Source: Lepisosteus oculatus
Lineage: Eukaryota; Chordata; Actinopteri; Semionotiformes; Lepisosteidae
Direction: 5' to 3'
NCBI RefSeq assembly: GCF_040954835.1
Contig: NC_090716.1
Span: 1,971,605-2,035,604, forward strand
Length of the DNA stretch: 64,000 bases
Made by a program: the position numbers and the translations under genes. Positions 1 to 10,420 of the stretch are shown here, in pieces. Numbering within the stretch: position 1 is the stretch's first letter; every line of letters starts with the position of its first letter. The notes under the pieces are model-generated. The model saw only the letters and a list, made by a program, of their open reading frames with translations, was not told the DNA's origin and made no database searches.

Positions 1-103
1 GAGGACTGGAGCATCATCCAGGGGGGGCTGCACACTGGTGGGGGTGGAGGGGATCCCCATGACCTGTAAAGAGCTCTATACGTATAAGCAATCACTATGA
101 TGA
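1..103 (+). repeat. 5S-SINE fragment, 3' end
   Basis: This is the 3' end of the 5S-rRNA-derived SINE described at 58416-58974, in plus orientation. It matches from GAGGACTGGAGCATCATCC through the tail with GACCTGTAAAGAGCTCT and ends near TATAAGCAATCAC. The 5' part lies outside the window. Confidence 0.8.
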
Positions 104-660
104 ATTGAATCACTGCCTTCCTTCATGTGCTGTCCTTTCTGCAACGACTGACTTAAGCTGTTGGCAGAACTGCGAAGGGGGTTGCAGTTGCCCGAGGGCA
201 ATGCCCTCTCTCCCACCTGCTGGCGTCCTGCCTTAGTCACACTGGCTCGCCGCCCCAGACCAGCTCTGCACCCAGTACAGGCACCTGCCGCTCACGCTAG
301 GCAACCCTCGCCAGGCAGCCTGGTCACCTCGGCAACAACAAAGTCGCTATGGTTACAGAGGCAGAGTGGTGGGCTCTGGGGAGGGGAGCGCTTCTGAGCC
401 ACAACTTCAAACGCAGAGTCACACGCAGGCTGTGACGGGCTGGACGGCAACATCACCTGCCCCCCCCCGCGGCAGCAGAGGTGCCGCGACCCCCCCGGCT
501 CTGCACAGCAACGGTGTGGTGTTGCTACTGCTGGTGCTGCTCAGTCACTGATGAGCACTGATGAGCTCAGTCACTGATGAGCACCGCTGCTACTGGTAAC
601 AGGACCTCAAGGCTGTGGAACAGAGCTCTGAACACAGCAGCTTTTCCCCCTTGGATTGAA

Positions 661-1320
661 CACGTATGTCTACATACCACACGGACGTCTACAGTCCACA
701 CGCACGTGTACAGTCAATATCTACAGTCCACACGCACGTGTACAGTCAATATCTACAATCTACATGCATGTCCACAATCTACACACATCTACAGTCAATG
801 TCTGCAGTCTACAAGCACGTCACCAGTCCACACACGTCTACAGTTAATATCTACAGTCCACAAGCACGTCACCAGTCCACACTCTTGTCTACAGTCAATG
901 TCTGCAGTCTACAAGCACGTCTACAGTCCACACACACGTCTAAAGTCAATGTCTACAGTCTACATGCACATCTTCAGTCAATATCTAGAGTCCACGCGCA
1001 TGTCTACAGTCAATGTCTACGGTCAATGTCTACAGTCTACACGCATGTCCAATTTCTACAATCTACACGTGGCTACAGTCAATATCTACAATCTACATGC
1101 ATGTCCACAATCTACACACGTCTACAGTCAATGTCTGCAGTCCACAAGCACGTCACCAGTCCACACACATGTCTACAGTCAATGTCTGCAGTCTACAAGC
1201 ACGTCTACAGTCCACACACGTCTACAGTCAATGTCTACAGTTTACATGCACATCTTCAGTCAATATCTAGAGTCCACGCGCATGTCTACAGTCAATGTCT
1301 CCGGTCAATATCACATCACA
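661..1320. repeat. Minisatellite, CTACAGTC-type with higher-order structure
   Basis: A 660-bp tandem array is built from short units such as GTCTACAGTCAATGTCTGC and CACGTCACCAGTCCACACAC. A longer block (about 750-830) recurs at about 1083-1165, giving a higher-order period of roughly 333 bp. The long open frames here (up to 292 codons) are products of the repeat. Confidence 0.85.
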
Positions 1321-1800
1321 TCACAGTGTTCATCTCCCTGCAGCTTGGACACCTGTCCTCTGACCTGAGCGGCCGGGCTCCTCCCAGCCTTCATCAGAGC
1401 CCTCCTGGAACTGAAGCAGACTTCTGCCCCCGAGGAGACCAGGGGGACCTCGACTTCCTTGGCCACCCCCGGAGGATCGGGATCAGGCCAGGTCAACAGC
1501 ACCCAAGCTGCTCTTCCGGGCGGCACAACTCAAGGAAAGGCTGAGGTCGCTGCCTCGTTTCTAGTCTACTGGTTCGGCACTGTCACTGAACGCCTTGTCA
1601 CCGTGCAGGTCTGGTGGTCGTGCACGGTGACCAGCTCCGCGCGCCGCGCAGGCAGCCCCAGACCTCCACGGAGGACAGCCCCCCCCCCCGGCCGACTTCC
1701 CCCCAGCTGTCGCTGTCACCGCCGTCCATGTGAAATGTTCCGTCTCCTCCAGGTCGGCGCAGGGGCGTGCTCCTGTCGTGACTGGTTCTGGGGATTAGTC

Positions 1801-1852
1801 GTAGGAAGAACATGCACGCTCCCTAAAGAAGGATCTCCACCCTCTACGCGCC
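1801..1852. repeat. Dispersed 50-bp repeat, copy 1
   Basis: The stretch beginning GTAGGAAGAACATGCACGCT and ending in CTCCACCCTCT recurs almost unchanged at 2676-2728. The two copies flank the 2.2-2.5 kb minisatellite. The parent element is not recognised. Confidence 0.6.
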
Positions 1853-2164
1853 CGTGAGCTCCTCCATCACCTCTGGCACCGCGGGAGAGATCTTGTTGTT
1901 GTGGTCGTCGTGTGCCGTGGATAGAGGCCTGACCGCCTCTGTCTGCTGCACCCCTCTCCCGAAACATCTCTTTTTTTATCTCTGATGCAAAGCTTCGGCA
2001 GGTTAAGAGGTGTTATGTCTTTATAGACTAAATCATCTAACCTCCCCCTGTCACGATCTCAGTCCCTCCTCTTGAGGGCAGTCCGGCTCTTTCGTATTTT
2101 AGCTGATTATTGCACCTGCCCCCTGTTTAGTCCATCTGTATTTAAGCCTGGCTCTCTCGCTATT

Positions 2165-2545
2165 CCTGGCTCAGCATTGCACCCCGAGCACCAGATCACC
2201 CCCGTCACGCCCCCCCCGAGCACTGGATCACACCCGTCACGCACCGCCCCCCATCCCGAGCACCGGATCACCCCCGTCACGCTCCCCCGAGCACTGGATC
2301 ACACCACACCCCCCCTCGAGCACCGGATCACCCCCGTCACGCCCCCCCCCCGCACCGCATCACCCCCGTCACGCCCCACCCCCCCCCACCCCGAGCACCG
2401 GATCACCCCCGTCACGCCCCCCAAACCCCCCCCCGAGCACCAGATCACCCCCGTCAGGCCCCCCAAACCCCCCCCGAGCACCGGATCACCCCCGTCACGC
2501 CCCCCCCCCCCCCCCGAGCACTGGATCACCCCCGTCACACCCCCC
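2165..2545. repeat. C-rich minisatellite, GAGCACCGGATCACCCCCGT unit
   Basis: About ten units of 32-40 bp carry GAGCACYRGATCACMCCCGT followed by CACGCCCCCC runs of varying length. The C runs vary most, as expected for a slippage-prone minisatellite. Confidence 0.85.
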
Positions 2546-2675
2546 TGTCAATCCCTCCTGATCCTTGTCATCTCCTCCCTGTCGTCCTTCTCCACTTACT
2601 TCCAGATCATACCGTCTTCACAGGGTCCTGAACTATGCTTACACCCCCTTTAAGAATTTATGGGAATGACGCCCG

Positions 2676-2728
2676 TAGGAAGAACATACACGCTCCCTAA
2701 AGAAGGATCTCCACCCTCTGTCTGTCCC
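2676..2728. repeat. Dispersed 50-bp repeat, copy 2
   Basis: This is the second copy of the element at 1801-1852, beginning GTAGGAAGAACATACACGCT, with only a few base differences over the shared 45-50 bp. Confidence 0.6.
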
Positions 2729-3785
2729 AGCACTCTCCTGCAACAAAGGGAACCATGACTTTCTCCTCTCTCCTCCACCTGGAGTGATATCGTTGCCGCT
2801 GGAAACCCACAGCGCCTCTTAGAAACCGAACCAGGACTCTGGGAGGACTTGACGCGTGTCTCAGGCTCCAGTTCAGCTCGGAGGAAGAGACCGGAGATGT
2901 AGCTCAGCCAAGCTGCTACATCTGTTCCCTTCTCTGTCTCGCTGGCCGTGAGTGAACGCAGCAACTCTCATCACACCAGACACGTGAAAAAGACCTTTAG
3001 AAAGGAGGTCATGCGAGTTTCCTAGCTAGGAACTAATTCGTCCGAGAATCTCACCCAGACAGTTTTTTTCAAAGGATCCTATTCCATCAGCCTCGGTAGT
3101 CTGATAGTGGAGTAAGGTGCTCCAGACTCCTACTACTCTTTGTGCAAACGGGTGCCATTCTACCCCGAGACAACAAGCCGACATGCAGCTCCCCAAAGGT
3201 CAACTTCTCGAGTCAAGGTCATCGAAGGCATTAGTCTAAACACACTGGTGATCATCAGCCCACATCCCTGTGGCTCTACAGTGCTCTGACACAGCACTGA
3301 AGGGTTGACGATGAGATGCTTGTTAACTCATTAACTGTGGATAGACTCTCTCCATCTCCATCAATGTCTTTTCTTTCCCTGGCCAGGTCTCTAAGGCACA
3401 TCAGAGAGCACCACACATTGCTGGCACTGTGCTGCTCTTCGTCATGGTCAAAACTGCTTGAGCAATACAGGGGACAGACCACTGACCTCTCTTTGGCCCG
3501 ATCGCACAGGATCACAATGAAAGCTGAACCCTCACTTCAAGAGCCAAAAGTTACAGTTACAAGAGGCACCGTGCCTGCCTTTGAAAGATGCCCCTTACAT
3601 AGGGGGGACAGCTGTGAAAGACACACACCCGAGCGTAAATTGGCACGTCGCTTTGCGTGACTTTATCTGACTCACTTAGAAACCACAGGATTAAATCTAT
3701 ACGATCATGAGCACACTTCAGGCGTGCTTGCACGCTTTCCTGTAGCATTGACAGCTACTTTTTGCAAAATGTTCGTGTTTCCCCC

Positions 3786-4240
3786 TCATGTGGTGGGGGA
3801 ATGATGATGGCGCAGGATGATGACGATGACAAGGACGTTGATAATATCGATGACGATGGTGATGTCGTCGATGATGATGATGATGGCAATGATGATGACA
3901 CTGATGTTGGAGATGATGAAGGTGACGATGGTGATGTTGATGATGAAGACGGTGGTGACGATATTGACATTGGTGAGAGTGGCACTGATGATGATATTGA
4001 TGTTGGTGGTGAAGGTGATGGTGATGTCGTTGATGACAAAGACAACGGCAATGATGACGATACTGACGTTGTTGGTGGTGAAGATGATGATGAGGATGCT
4101 GTTGATGTCGTTGATGATGACGATGTTAATACTGATGTTGTTGAGAGTGATGACGATGGCAGTGATGTCATTGACGACGATGGCAGTGATGATATTGATG
4201 TTGGTGGTGATGATATTGGCGATAATAGTGACCAGCTTGT
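3786..4240. repeat. Cryptic GAT/GAC trinucleotide repeat
   Basis: About 450 bp consist almost wholly of GAT, GAC, GTT and GGT triplets in one phase. The plus strand can be read as a run of Asp and Val (162 codons) and the minus strand as Ser/Thr-rich or Ile-rich runs. All frames being open is a consequence of the triplet repeat, and no conserved domain, start context or splice structure supports a protein. Confidence 0.85.
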
Positions 4241-4383
4241 GTACACATAACCCTACCAAATAATCTCTCTGTGTGACAAATGATTTAAAGGGCAATTTAA
4301 AGAAAATATATGAACAACTAAAAGTAAGTGAACGTGCATGTGGAGTGTGGGGCTGCAGTCTTTGAGAGATAATCTGTCCCCAT

Positions 4384-4516
4384 GCTCTCACACACACTCT
4401 CACACACTCACTCTCTCACACACACTCACTCCCACACTCACTCTCTCACACACACACTCTCTCACACACACTCACACTCACACTCACTCCCACACACACA
4501 CACTCACTCTCTCTCA

Positions 4517-4573
<57 letters not shown>
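4384..4573. repeat. CA / CACACTCT microsatellite
   Basis: An interrupted CTCACACACACT-type repeat passes into a pure CA run of about 55 bases ending near 4573. Confidence 0.95.
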
Positions 4574-4575
<2 letters not shown>

Positions 4576-5193
4576 TATCGACAGGTGGAGCTCCGTGGTG
4601 GCCTGACAGTGACAAGGCCACATTCACCCGCAGTGCTGGGGCTCGCTGGTCACCCGGGACACTCGGCGCCCCCTACAGACACCGCGCTGGAATTACACCT
4701 GGCTCCACCCTCCCCCTTCGCAGCACAGCAGCGGTGTTGCTGCGGCGCAGGAAGAACAAGTGTTCTGCCGCCTGCAGGGACTGGCGCTGGAATCGGCATC
4801 TCTCGCGGCTTGCCCGTGCCACGCTGCTCCCGGGGTAGGAGCAGGTGTGACCTTAGCACAGCTCTACATATTTGATGAGGCAGCTGTATCCCTGTGGATT
4901 TCCCATGTTCCTCTGCTAATCCCCTGAAGGAAGCCCATGCAGTGAAACAGCAAGTTTTCTGTGGTTTTCTGGGACAACAGCTTCGTGTCAAAGGCAAGAC
5001 TTGCGATGTGCAGCTGTCGTAATGCTCTGGCCGGAAACACAGCCTTTACCTTTTTTTTTAGCATTTCTTTTTTTTTGTGTTCGTTTGATCTGATCCTCAT
5101 TTCCACTTAAACACCCTTAGGGATTTAAAGAAAGAAAATCTGTGCACTCCACAGCTCCAGTCGGCACTCTTCCAGACTATTTACAATGCACAG

Positions 5194-5806
5194 TATTAAT
5201 AATAATAATAATTATAATAATAATTGCTTACACTTATATAGCGCTTTTCTGGACACTCCACTCAAAGCGCTTTACAGGTAATGGGGTCTCCCCTCCACCA
5301 CCACCAGTGTGCAGCATCCACCTGGATGATGCGACAGCAGCCATAGTGCGCCAGAACGCTCACCACACATCAGCTATTAGTGGGGAAGAGAGCAGAGTAA
5401 TGAAGCCAATTCATAGATGGGGATTATTAGGAGGCCATGACTGGTAAAGGCCAGGGGGAAATTTGGCCAGGACACCGGGGTTACACCCCTACTCTTTTCG
5501 AGAAACACCCTGGGATTTTTAATGACCACAGAGAGTCAGGACCTCGGTTTTACGTCTCATCCGAAGGACGGCACCCGTTTTTACAGTATAGTGTCCCCAT
5601 CACTATACTGGGGCATTAGGACCCACGTGGACCACAGGGTGAGCGCCCCCTGCTGGCCCCACTAACACCTCTTCCAGCAGCAACCTTAGTTTTTCCCAGG
5701 AGGTCTCCCATCCAGGTACTGACCAGGCTCACACCTGCGTAGCTTCAGTGGGTTGCCAGTTGTGAGTTACAGGGTGATATGGCTGCTGACAGGGTGATAT
5801 GGCTGC
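5194..5806 (-). repeat. 5S-SINE, full-length copy A (in tandem duplication)
   Basis: This is a minus-strand copy of the 5S-rRNA-derived SINE. On the plus strand it begins with the AAT-rich tail and CTTATATAGCGCTTTTCTGG and ends with the 5S-like head (reverse of CCATATCACCCTG). The terminal 20 bp of the head are duplicated (CAGGGTGATATGGCTGCTGA). Confidence 0.85.
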
Positions 5807-5811
5807 TTTAT

Positions 5812-5844
5812 TTTCTAGCTGATTAACAGCTAGAAAATAAAATA
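5812..5844. repeat. 14-bp perfect inverted repeat (hairpin)
   Basis: TTATTTTCTAGCTG and CAGCTAGAAAATAA flank a five-base loop (ATTAA). The same hairpin recurs in the next tandem unit near 6721-6753. Confidence 0.8.
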
Positions 5845-6142
5845 CACTTTTAAAAAAGTTTCAAAAAGCATGTACAGTTACACAATTGAATTGCAATGTA
5901 AACATTTGTGTTTAATATAAATTACAGTATCAACCCCATTCGTTTAACTGTTCTGGATCCAAATTATAGCGGGGGACAGTCCAGTACAGCTTCTCCTGGC
6001 TTATTAGAGGTTCTGAATGGCCTGCTGTCCTACAGTTTGCCACAGGTTATGTTGGTTTACTTTGCTGTCAGGTAAACTGGGTCCCTGTCAGGATGTTAAA
6101 CTCCACCTGCGTGAGGAACCACTGTCTAAAAGCGAGAATTAT

Positions 6143-6720
6143 TGTTAATAATAATAATTGCTTACACTTATATAGTGCTTTTCTGGCCCCTCCACTCAGA
6201 GCTCTTTATAGGTCATGGGGATCCCCTCCACCCCCACCAGTGTGCAGCCCCCCCTGGATGATGCTCCAGTCCTCTCACACACACCAGCTCTCAGTGGGGA
6301 GGAGAGCAGAGTGATGAAGCCAGTTCAGAGAGGGGGGTTATTAGGAGGCCATGACTGGTAAAGGCCAGGGGGAAATTTGGCCAGGACACCAGGGTAACAC
6401 CCCTACTCTTTTCGAGAGACACCCTGGGATTTTTAATGACCACAGAGAGTCAGGACCTCGGTTTTACGTCTCATCCGAAGGACGGCACCCGTTTTTACAG
6501 TATAGTGTCCCCATCACTATACTGGGGCATTAGGACCCACGTGGACCACAGGGTGAGCGCCCCCTGCTGGCCCCACTAACACCTCTTCCAGCAGCAACCT
6601 TAGTTTTTCCCAGGAGGTCTCCCATCCAGGTACTGACCAGGCTCACACCTGCGTAGCTTCAGTGGGTTGCCAGTTGTGAGTTACAGGGTGATATGGCTGC
6701 TGACAGGGTGATATGGCTGC
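6143..6720 (-). repeat. 5S-SINE, full-length copy B (in tandem duplication)
   Basis: This is the second SINE of the tandem array, in minus orientation. Its 5S-proximal half is nearly identical to copy A, and it carries the same duplicated 20 bp at the head. Confidence 0.85.
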
Positions 6721-7056
6721 TTTATTTTCTAGCTGATTAACAGCTAGAAAATAAAATACACTTTTAAAAAAGTTTCAAAAAGCATGTACAGTTACACAAT
6801 TGAATTGCAATGTAAACATTTGTGTTTAATATAAATTACAGTATCAACCCCATTCGTTTAACTGTTCTGGATCCAAATTATAGCGGGGGACAGTCCAGTA
6901 CAGCTTCTCCTGGCTTATTAGAGGTTCTGAACGGCCCGCTGTCCTACAGTTTGCCACAGGTTACGGTGGTTTACTTTGCTGACAGGTAAACTGGGTCCCT
7001 GTCAGGATGTTAAACTCCACCTGCGTGAGGAACCACTGTCTAAACGCGAGAATTAT

Positions 7057-7609
7057 TGTTAATAAGAATAATTGCTTACACTTATATAGTGCTTTTCTGG
7101 ACACTCCACTCAGAGCTCTGTACAGGTCATGGGGATCCCCTCCACCCCCACCAGTGTGCAGCCCCACCTGGATGATGCTCCAGTCCTCTCACACACACCA
7201 GCTCTCAGTGGAGAGGAGCAGAGTGATGAAGCCAGTTCAGAGAGGGGGGTTATTAGGAGGCCATGACTGGTAAAGGCCAGGGGGAAATTTGGCCAGGATG
7301 CCGGGGTAACACCCCTACTGTTTTCGAGAAGCGCCCTGGGATTTTTAATGATCACAGAGAGTCAGAACCTCGGTTTTACATCTCATCCGAAGGACGGCGC
7401 CTGTTTACAGTATAGTGTCCCTGTCACTATACTGGGGCATTAGGACCCATACAGACTGCTGGGTGAGCGCCCCCTACTGGCCTCACCAACACCTCTTCCA
7501 GCAGCAACCTTGGTTTTTCCCAGGAGTCTCCCATCCAGGTACTGACCAGGCTCACACCTGCTGGGCTTCAGCGGGTTGCCAGTTGTGAGTTGCAGGGTGA
7601 TATGGCTGT
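7057..7609 (-). repeat. 5S-SINE, full-length copy C
   Basis: This is the third SINE of the cluster, in minus orientation. It is more diverged than copies A and B and ends at CAGGGTGATATGGCTG without the 20-bp duplication. Confidence 0.85.
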
Positions 7610-8400
7610 TATATCACATTCCACCACGGACTATAAATATAGCTCAGAATATGTCTGACAGTCCGATAGGGACAGCTGTATCGTAGCGTATTACGCCGAG
7701 ATTACACCGCGCGCCGTCTGCAGCCCGCGTGTTTCCGGCGCGACCGTTTCCCCGCGAGCGCCTCCAGCGCTCGGAACGACTCACCGAGGGCCGGTTGAGA
7801 CGCAAAGTCTTAGTGCCCCCCGGGCGATGAAAGACCGGAGTTCCTCGGTCCTGCGTGAATAGATGACTTGTCCAGCTCAGCAGTAATTTACTGGTCTTTA
7901 GAAAGAGGGGACCTGGGAGGCTAATTGGGGTGGGGCTCCCCAACAGTGCAGTATAACCAAATCGTGGCCGCAGACGATGTAAAGGTCGAGTCGACCTCAA
8001 CCCCCGCTGTTTATTTCTGTGAAGCGCGCTGACCTGCTCTGCACAGCGCCCCCTCTCGCCGCGCTGCGGAACTGACTGCCTGCTGCGAAGCGGAGCGGTC
8101 ACGGAGATCACCAGCAACTGCTCACAGAGCCCGTGGGGAGAGTCACGGGGCGACTCGTGGGAGGCGGGCCGGGACCACGTTCTGTGGTGCGGCTGTCCAG
8201 GACACGAGTTCTGCTGCCGGACACGCCAGCTCTTTTTTTAAAAAAAAAAACCCCAACAACAACATAATGCTTCTGTACAGTAAATCGCTTTCCCTTCTCC
8301 GCCATAGCCTGGGTTTCTAGTAGATCCCAAATAACAGCACACTCTCTCTCTCTCTCTCTCCTCTCCACTGTCCACAACAGAGTCATGAACATCCGCGAAC
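7610..8400. other. KCNC1 intron stretch, no feature recognised
   Basis: This is a moderately GC-rich single-copy-looking stretch between the SINE cluster and the CpG-dense region. It holds a run of T and A at 8231-8250 and a CT run at 8341-8362. I see no gene in it. Confidence 0.5.
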
Positions 8401-9809
8401 ATGTGTGCTACAGCGGTGTGGAAGGCGGCGTAGCTCCGCCGGGCACATAGAGGACAGGTCTCCCGGCCGCGCTGCGGTTCAAGAGCAGACGAACAGGCGC
8501 AGCCCGCTGTCTGCTCTGACCCGCGTGTGTGCGGGCTGCCTCCGAGCCGCGGAGCCGCCTGCCAGACGCGCAGAAGCAAGGGGCACCGTGCGACCGACAC
8601 CACCGCCGCGCAGCGCGGAGACCACATCACAACCCGGTGCAAAACCAAGAGCGCCAGCATCGGTCACAGGAGGTGCTCGTGGATCGTGGGTCGATTCAGA
8701 CACCAACGCGGCACCGTGTCTAGAGCGTGGCGCGCATTTCCCTCCCGTGGAGTGAACACGCAGCTGACGCAGCCTGCGTCCTGAGGACGAGCCTCCCTGA
8801 GCAGCCCCAGCCCGGGACCGTCCTGCAGGGAGGCGGCCGCGGAGACACCGCGAATCTCCCCACGAATTCATCATCGCTGCTCGGGCGCTCACAGCCTGCT
8901 GCAGGTCTACAGAGAGAACACTCCCGAGATGACACACACCCCCACCCCCCTCAACCAATAAACACCGTCACGTTTATTACACGGAGAACTGAGCGAATTT
9001 TTACACACGGGAGCAGTGGAGCGCGAGACGAAATAAACTGTTTCACGAGCTCCGCCAGCGTAGGACAGAGAGGACACGGGTGGGCGTGGAGGAGGGGAGA
9101 GTGTGTGTGTGTGGGGGGGGTGCACTGTCAATAAGTGAGCCGCCTTCGGCTCGCGCCGAGTCCCCCTTTCATCCTCACCCCTGGGGAGCCGGCTCGTGCA
9201 GCAGCGAGTGAGGAGGGCGGCGGGGGGGGACCCCGAGCGCGCGCGCGCGCGAGCTCAGGGACGCGAGCCTCCCCGGAAGGCACGCGCTGGGCTGGCGGGC
9301 TGAGAAACATGGGTACGGAGGACAAGATCGCCCCTGCGAGCGCGAAGCAACCCCCCTGCTGCCCGAGCCGGCGAGGCGCGGACGCTGGAGAGACACTCGT
9401 CGCGGGAGCCACCTTGTGCACCTGTGGGCTCAGGAGCGGCTCGCCTGGGCGCCGAGCTCAATATCACCTCAAGGTTAGGGGGGGTCCGAGAGGCTGTACC
9501 GGCGATACAGCCCCGCTCCTCCCCTGCGCAGGGGTCGCACACACAGACACGGCACGGCGTGGCAGCGCCGGGCCCCCCTCTTCCACGCGAGCCCGCGCGC
9601 CCAGTCGTGACCACGCGTGCACAGCCCCGAACCTGCTGGCCCACGCGCCGACACCACGGCCACCACCTCCGTGTCGGTCCCCCTGTCCTCCCCCAAGGCA
9701 GTCCCTGCTCTCAGCGCGCACGCACGCACACACACACACACACCGGCCCGACAAAACTCGACCCGGCGTCTTGCAAGCTCACGCGGCCGCCCGAGCCCGG
9801 CTCACTCAC

Positions 9810-10379
9810 CCGTGCATATTTCGAGGAGTAGGGGTCTTCGAACAGAGCCCACACGCGTCGCTGCCAGCGCCGCCACAGGCCCCCCGACTTGGCGTCCGGA
9901 GAGTCCCCCAGCGCCAGCCTCTTCGTCATCTCCAGCTCGTCCTCGCCGTCCCCAGAGTCCCCCAGGCCGTCCCCGTCCGCGTCCTCGCCCCCCAGGTCCG
10001 GCGCGCCGCCCCCGAAGCTGTCCAGCGCCTCCTCGGCGTCCCGGTGCTGCCGGTAGGTCATCCAGCAGCAGGGCTCCACGTCCGTCTCGTCGATGCCCCA
10101 GAAGGCCAGCTCCTCCTCGTACAGCGGGCCGCACACGTCGGCCGGGCAGTGCAGCTTGCCCGTGCGGTAGTAGTTGAGGATGTGGGCGAAGACGCCCGGA
10201 TGGCGGTCGAAGAAGAACTCGTCGCTGCGCGGGTCGTAGTCGAAGTGGCTGTGGGCGTCGGGCTCCGCGAGCCAGGCCAGCCGCGTGCCGGGCAGGGTGC
10301 GCAGCGTGCTGCGGTAGGTCTGGTGCCTAGTGCCCCCGACGTTGATCACGATGCGGTCGCTCTCGTCCCCCTGGCCCAT
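9810..10379 (-). CDS. KCNC1: KCNC1 (Kv3.1 potassium channel), coding exon 1, partial gene
   Basis: This exon encodes the first 190 residues of a Shaw-type (Kv3) delayed-rectifier potassium channel subunit, a plasma-membrane protein that allows fast repolarisation in neurons. The reading frame starts at an ATG in a good context (GCCGCCATGG) with [16 protein letters not shown]. It holds the complete cytoplasmic T1 tetramerisation domain, including the zinc site HX5CX20CC (H77, C83, C104, C105). An acidic linker and the stretch [19 protein letters not shown] follow, and the exon ends at [10 protein letters not shown] just before S1. The next bases on the minus strand are a consensus donor (GTGAGT), and 570 bp is exactly 190 codons. 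Sequence and end point match vertebrate KCNC1 more closely than KCNC2, 3 or 4 as I recall them. No S1-S6 exon is seen downstream, so intron 1 is at least 9.8 kb. The frame stays open upstream but without an ATG. Confidence 0.95.
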
Positions 10380-10420
10380 GGCGGCCCCCTCTAGGCATGT
10401 CGCGAGCCAGACCCGGGCAT
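10327..10420 (-). promoter_or_regulatory. Two short upstream ORFs in front of KCNC1 ATG
   Basis: On the minus strand an ATG at 10420 opens a nine-codon ORF that stops at 10391. A second ATG at 10398 opens a 23-codon ORF in a different frame that overlaps the KCNC1 start and stops at 10327. If both lie in the mRNA they would lower initiation at the KCNC1 ATG. That is an inference, because the transcription start is not known. Confidence 0.4.

Larger units (their letters stand above)
5226..7073. repeat. Tandem duplication, ~0.91-0.93 kb units
   Basis: A 5S-SINE plus about 330 bp of flanking DNA occurs twice in a row. A third SINE starts the next unit at 7074. Equivalent points lie at 5226, 6160 and 7074 (periods 934 and 914). 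The flanks (about 5807-6140 and 6721-7055) differ by only a few bases and each holds the same 14-bp inverted repeat. Confidence 0.85.
1..9809 (-). other. KCNC1: KCNC1 intron 1 (part), no exon seen
   Basis: Everything left of the exon 1 donor is intronic. I looked on the minus strand for the exon carrying S1 to the pore (residues after KYAR) and found nothing resembling it. The intron is filled by tandem repeats (661-1320, 2165-2545, 3786-4240, 4384-4573), SINE copies and a GC-rich stretch from about 7.6 kb on. Confidence 0.75.

Noticed and set aside
3755..4403. Acidic, Ser-rich or Ile-rich proteins encoded by the GAT tract
   Set aside because: Every frame is open because of the triplet repeat, and no frame has a plausible start, domain or splice structure.
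5812..5844. microRNA precursor
   Set aside because: The stem is only 14 bp with a five-base loop and sits in a duplicated AT-rich repeat flank, too short for a miRNA hairpin.
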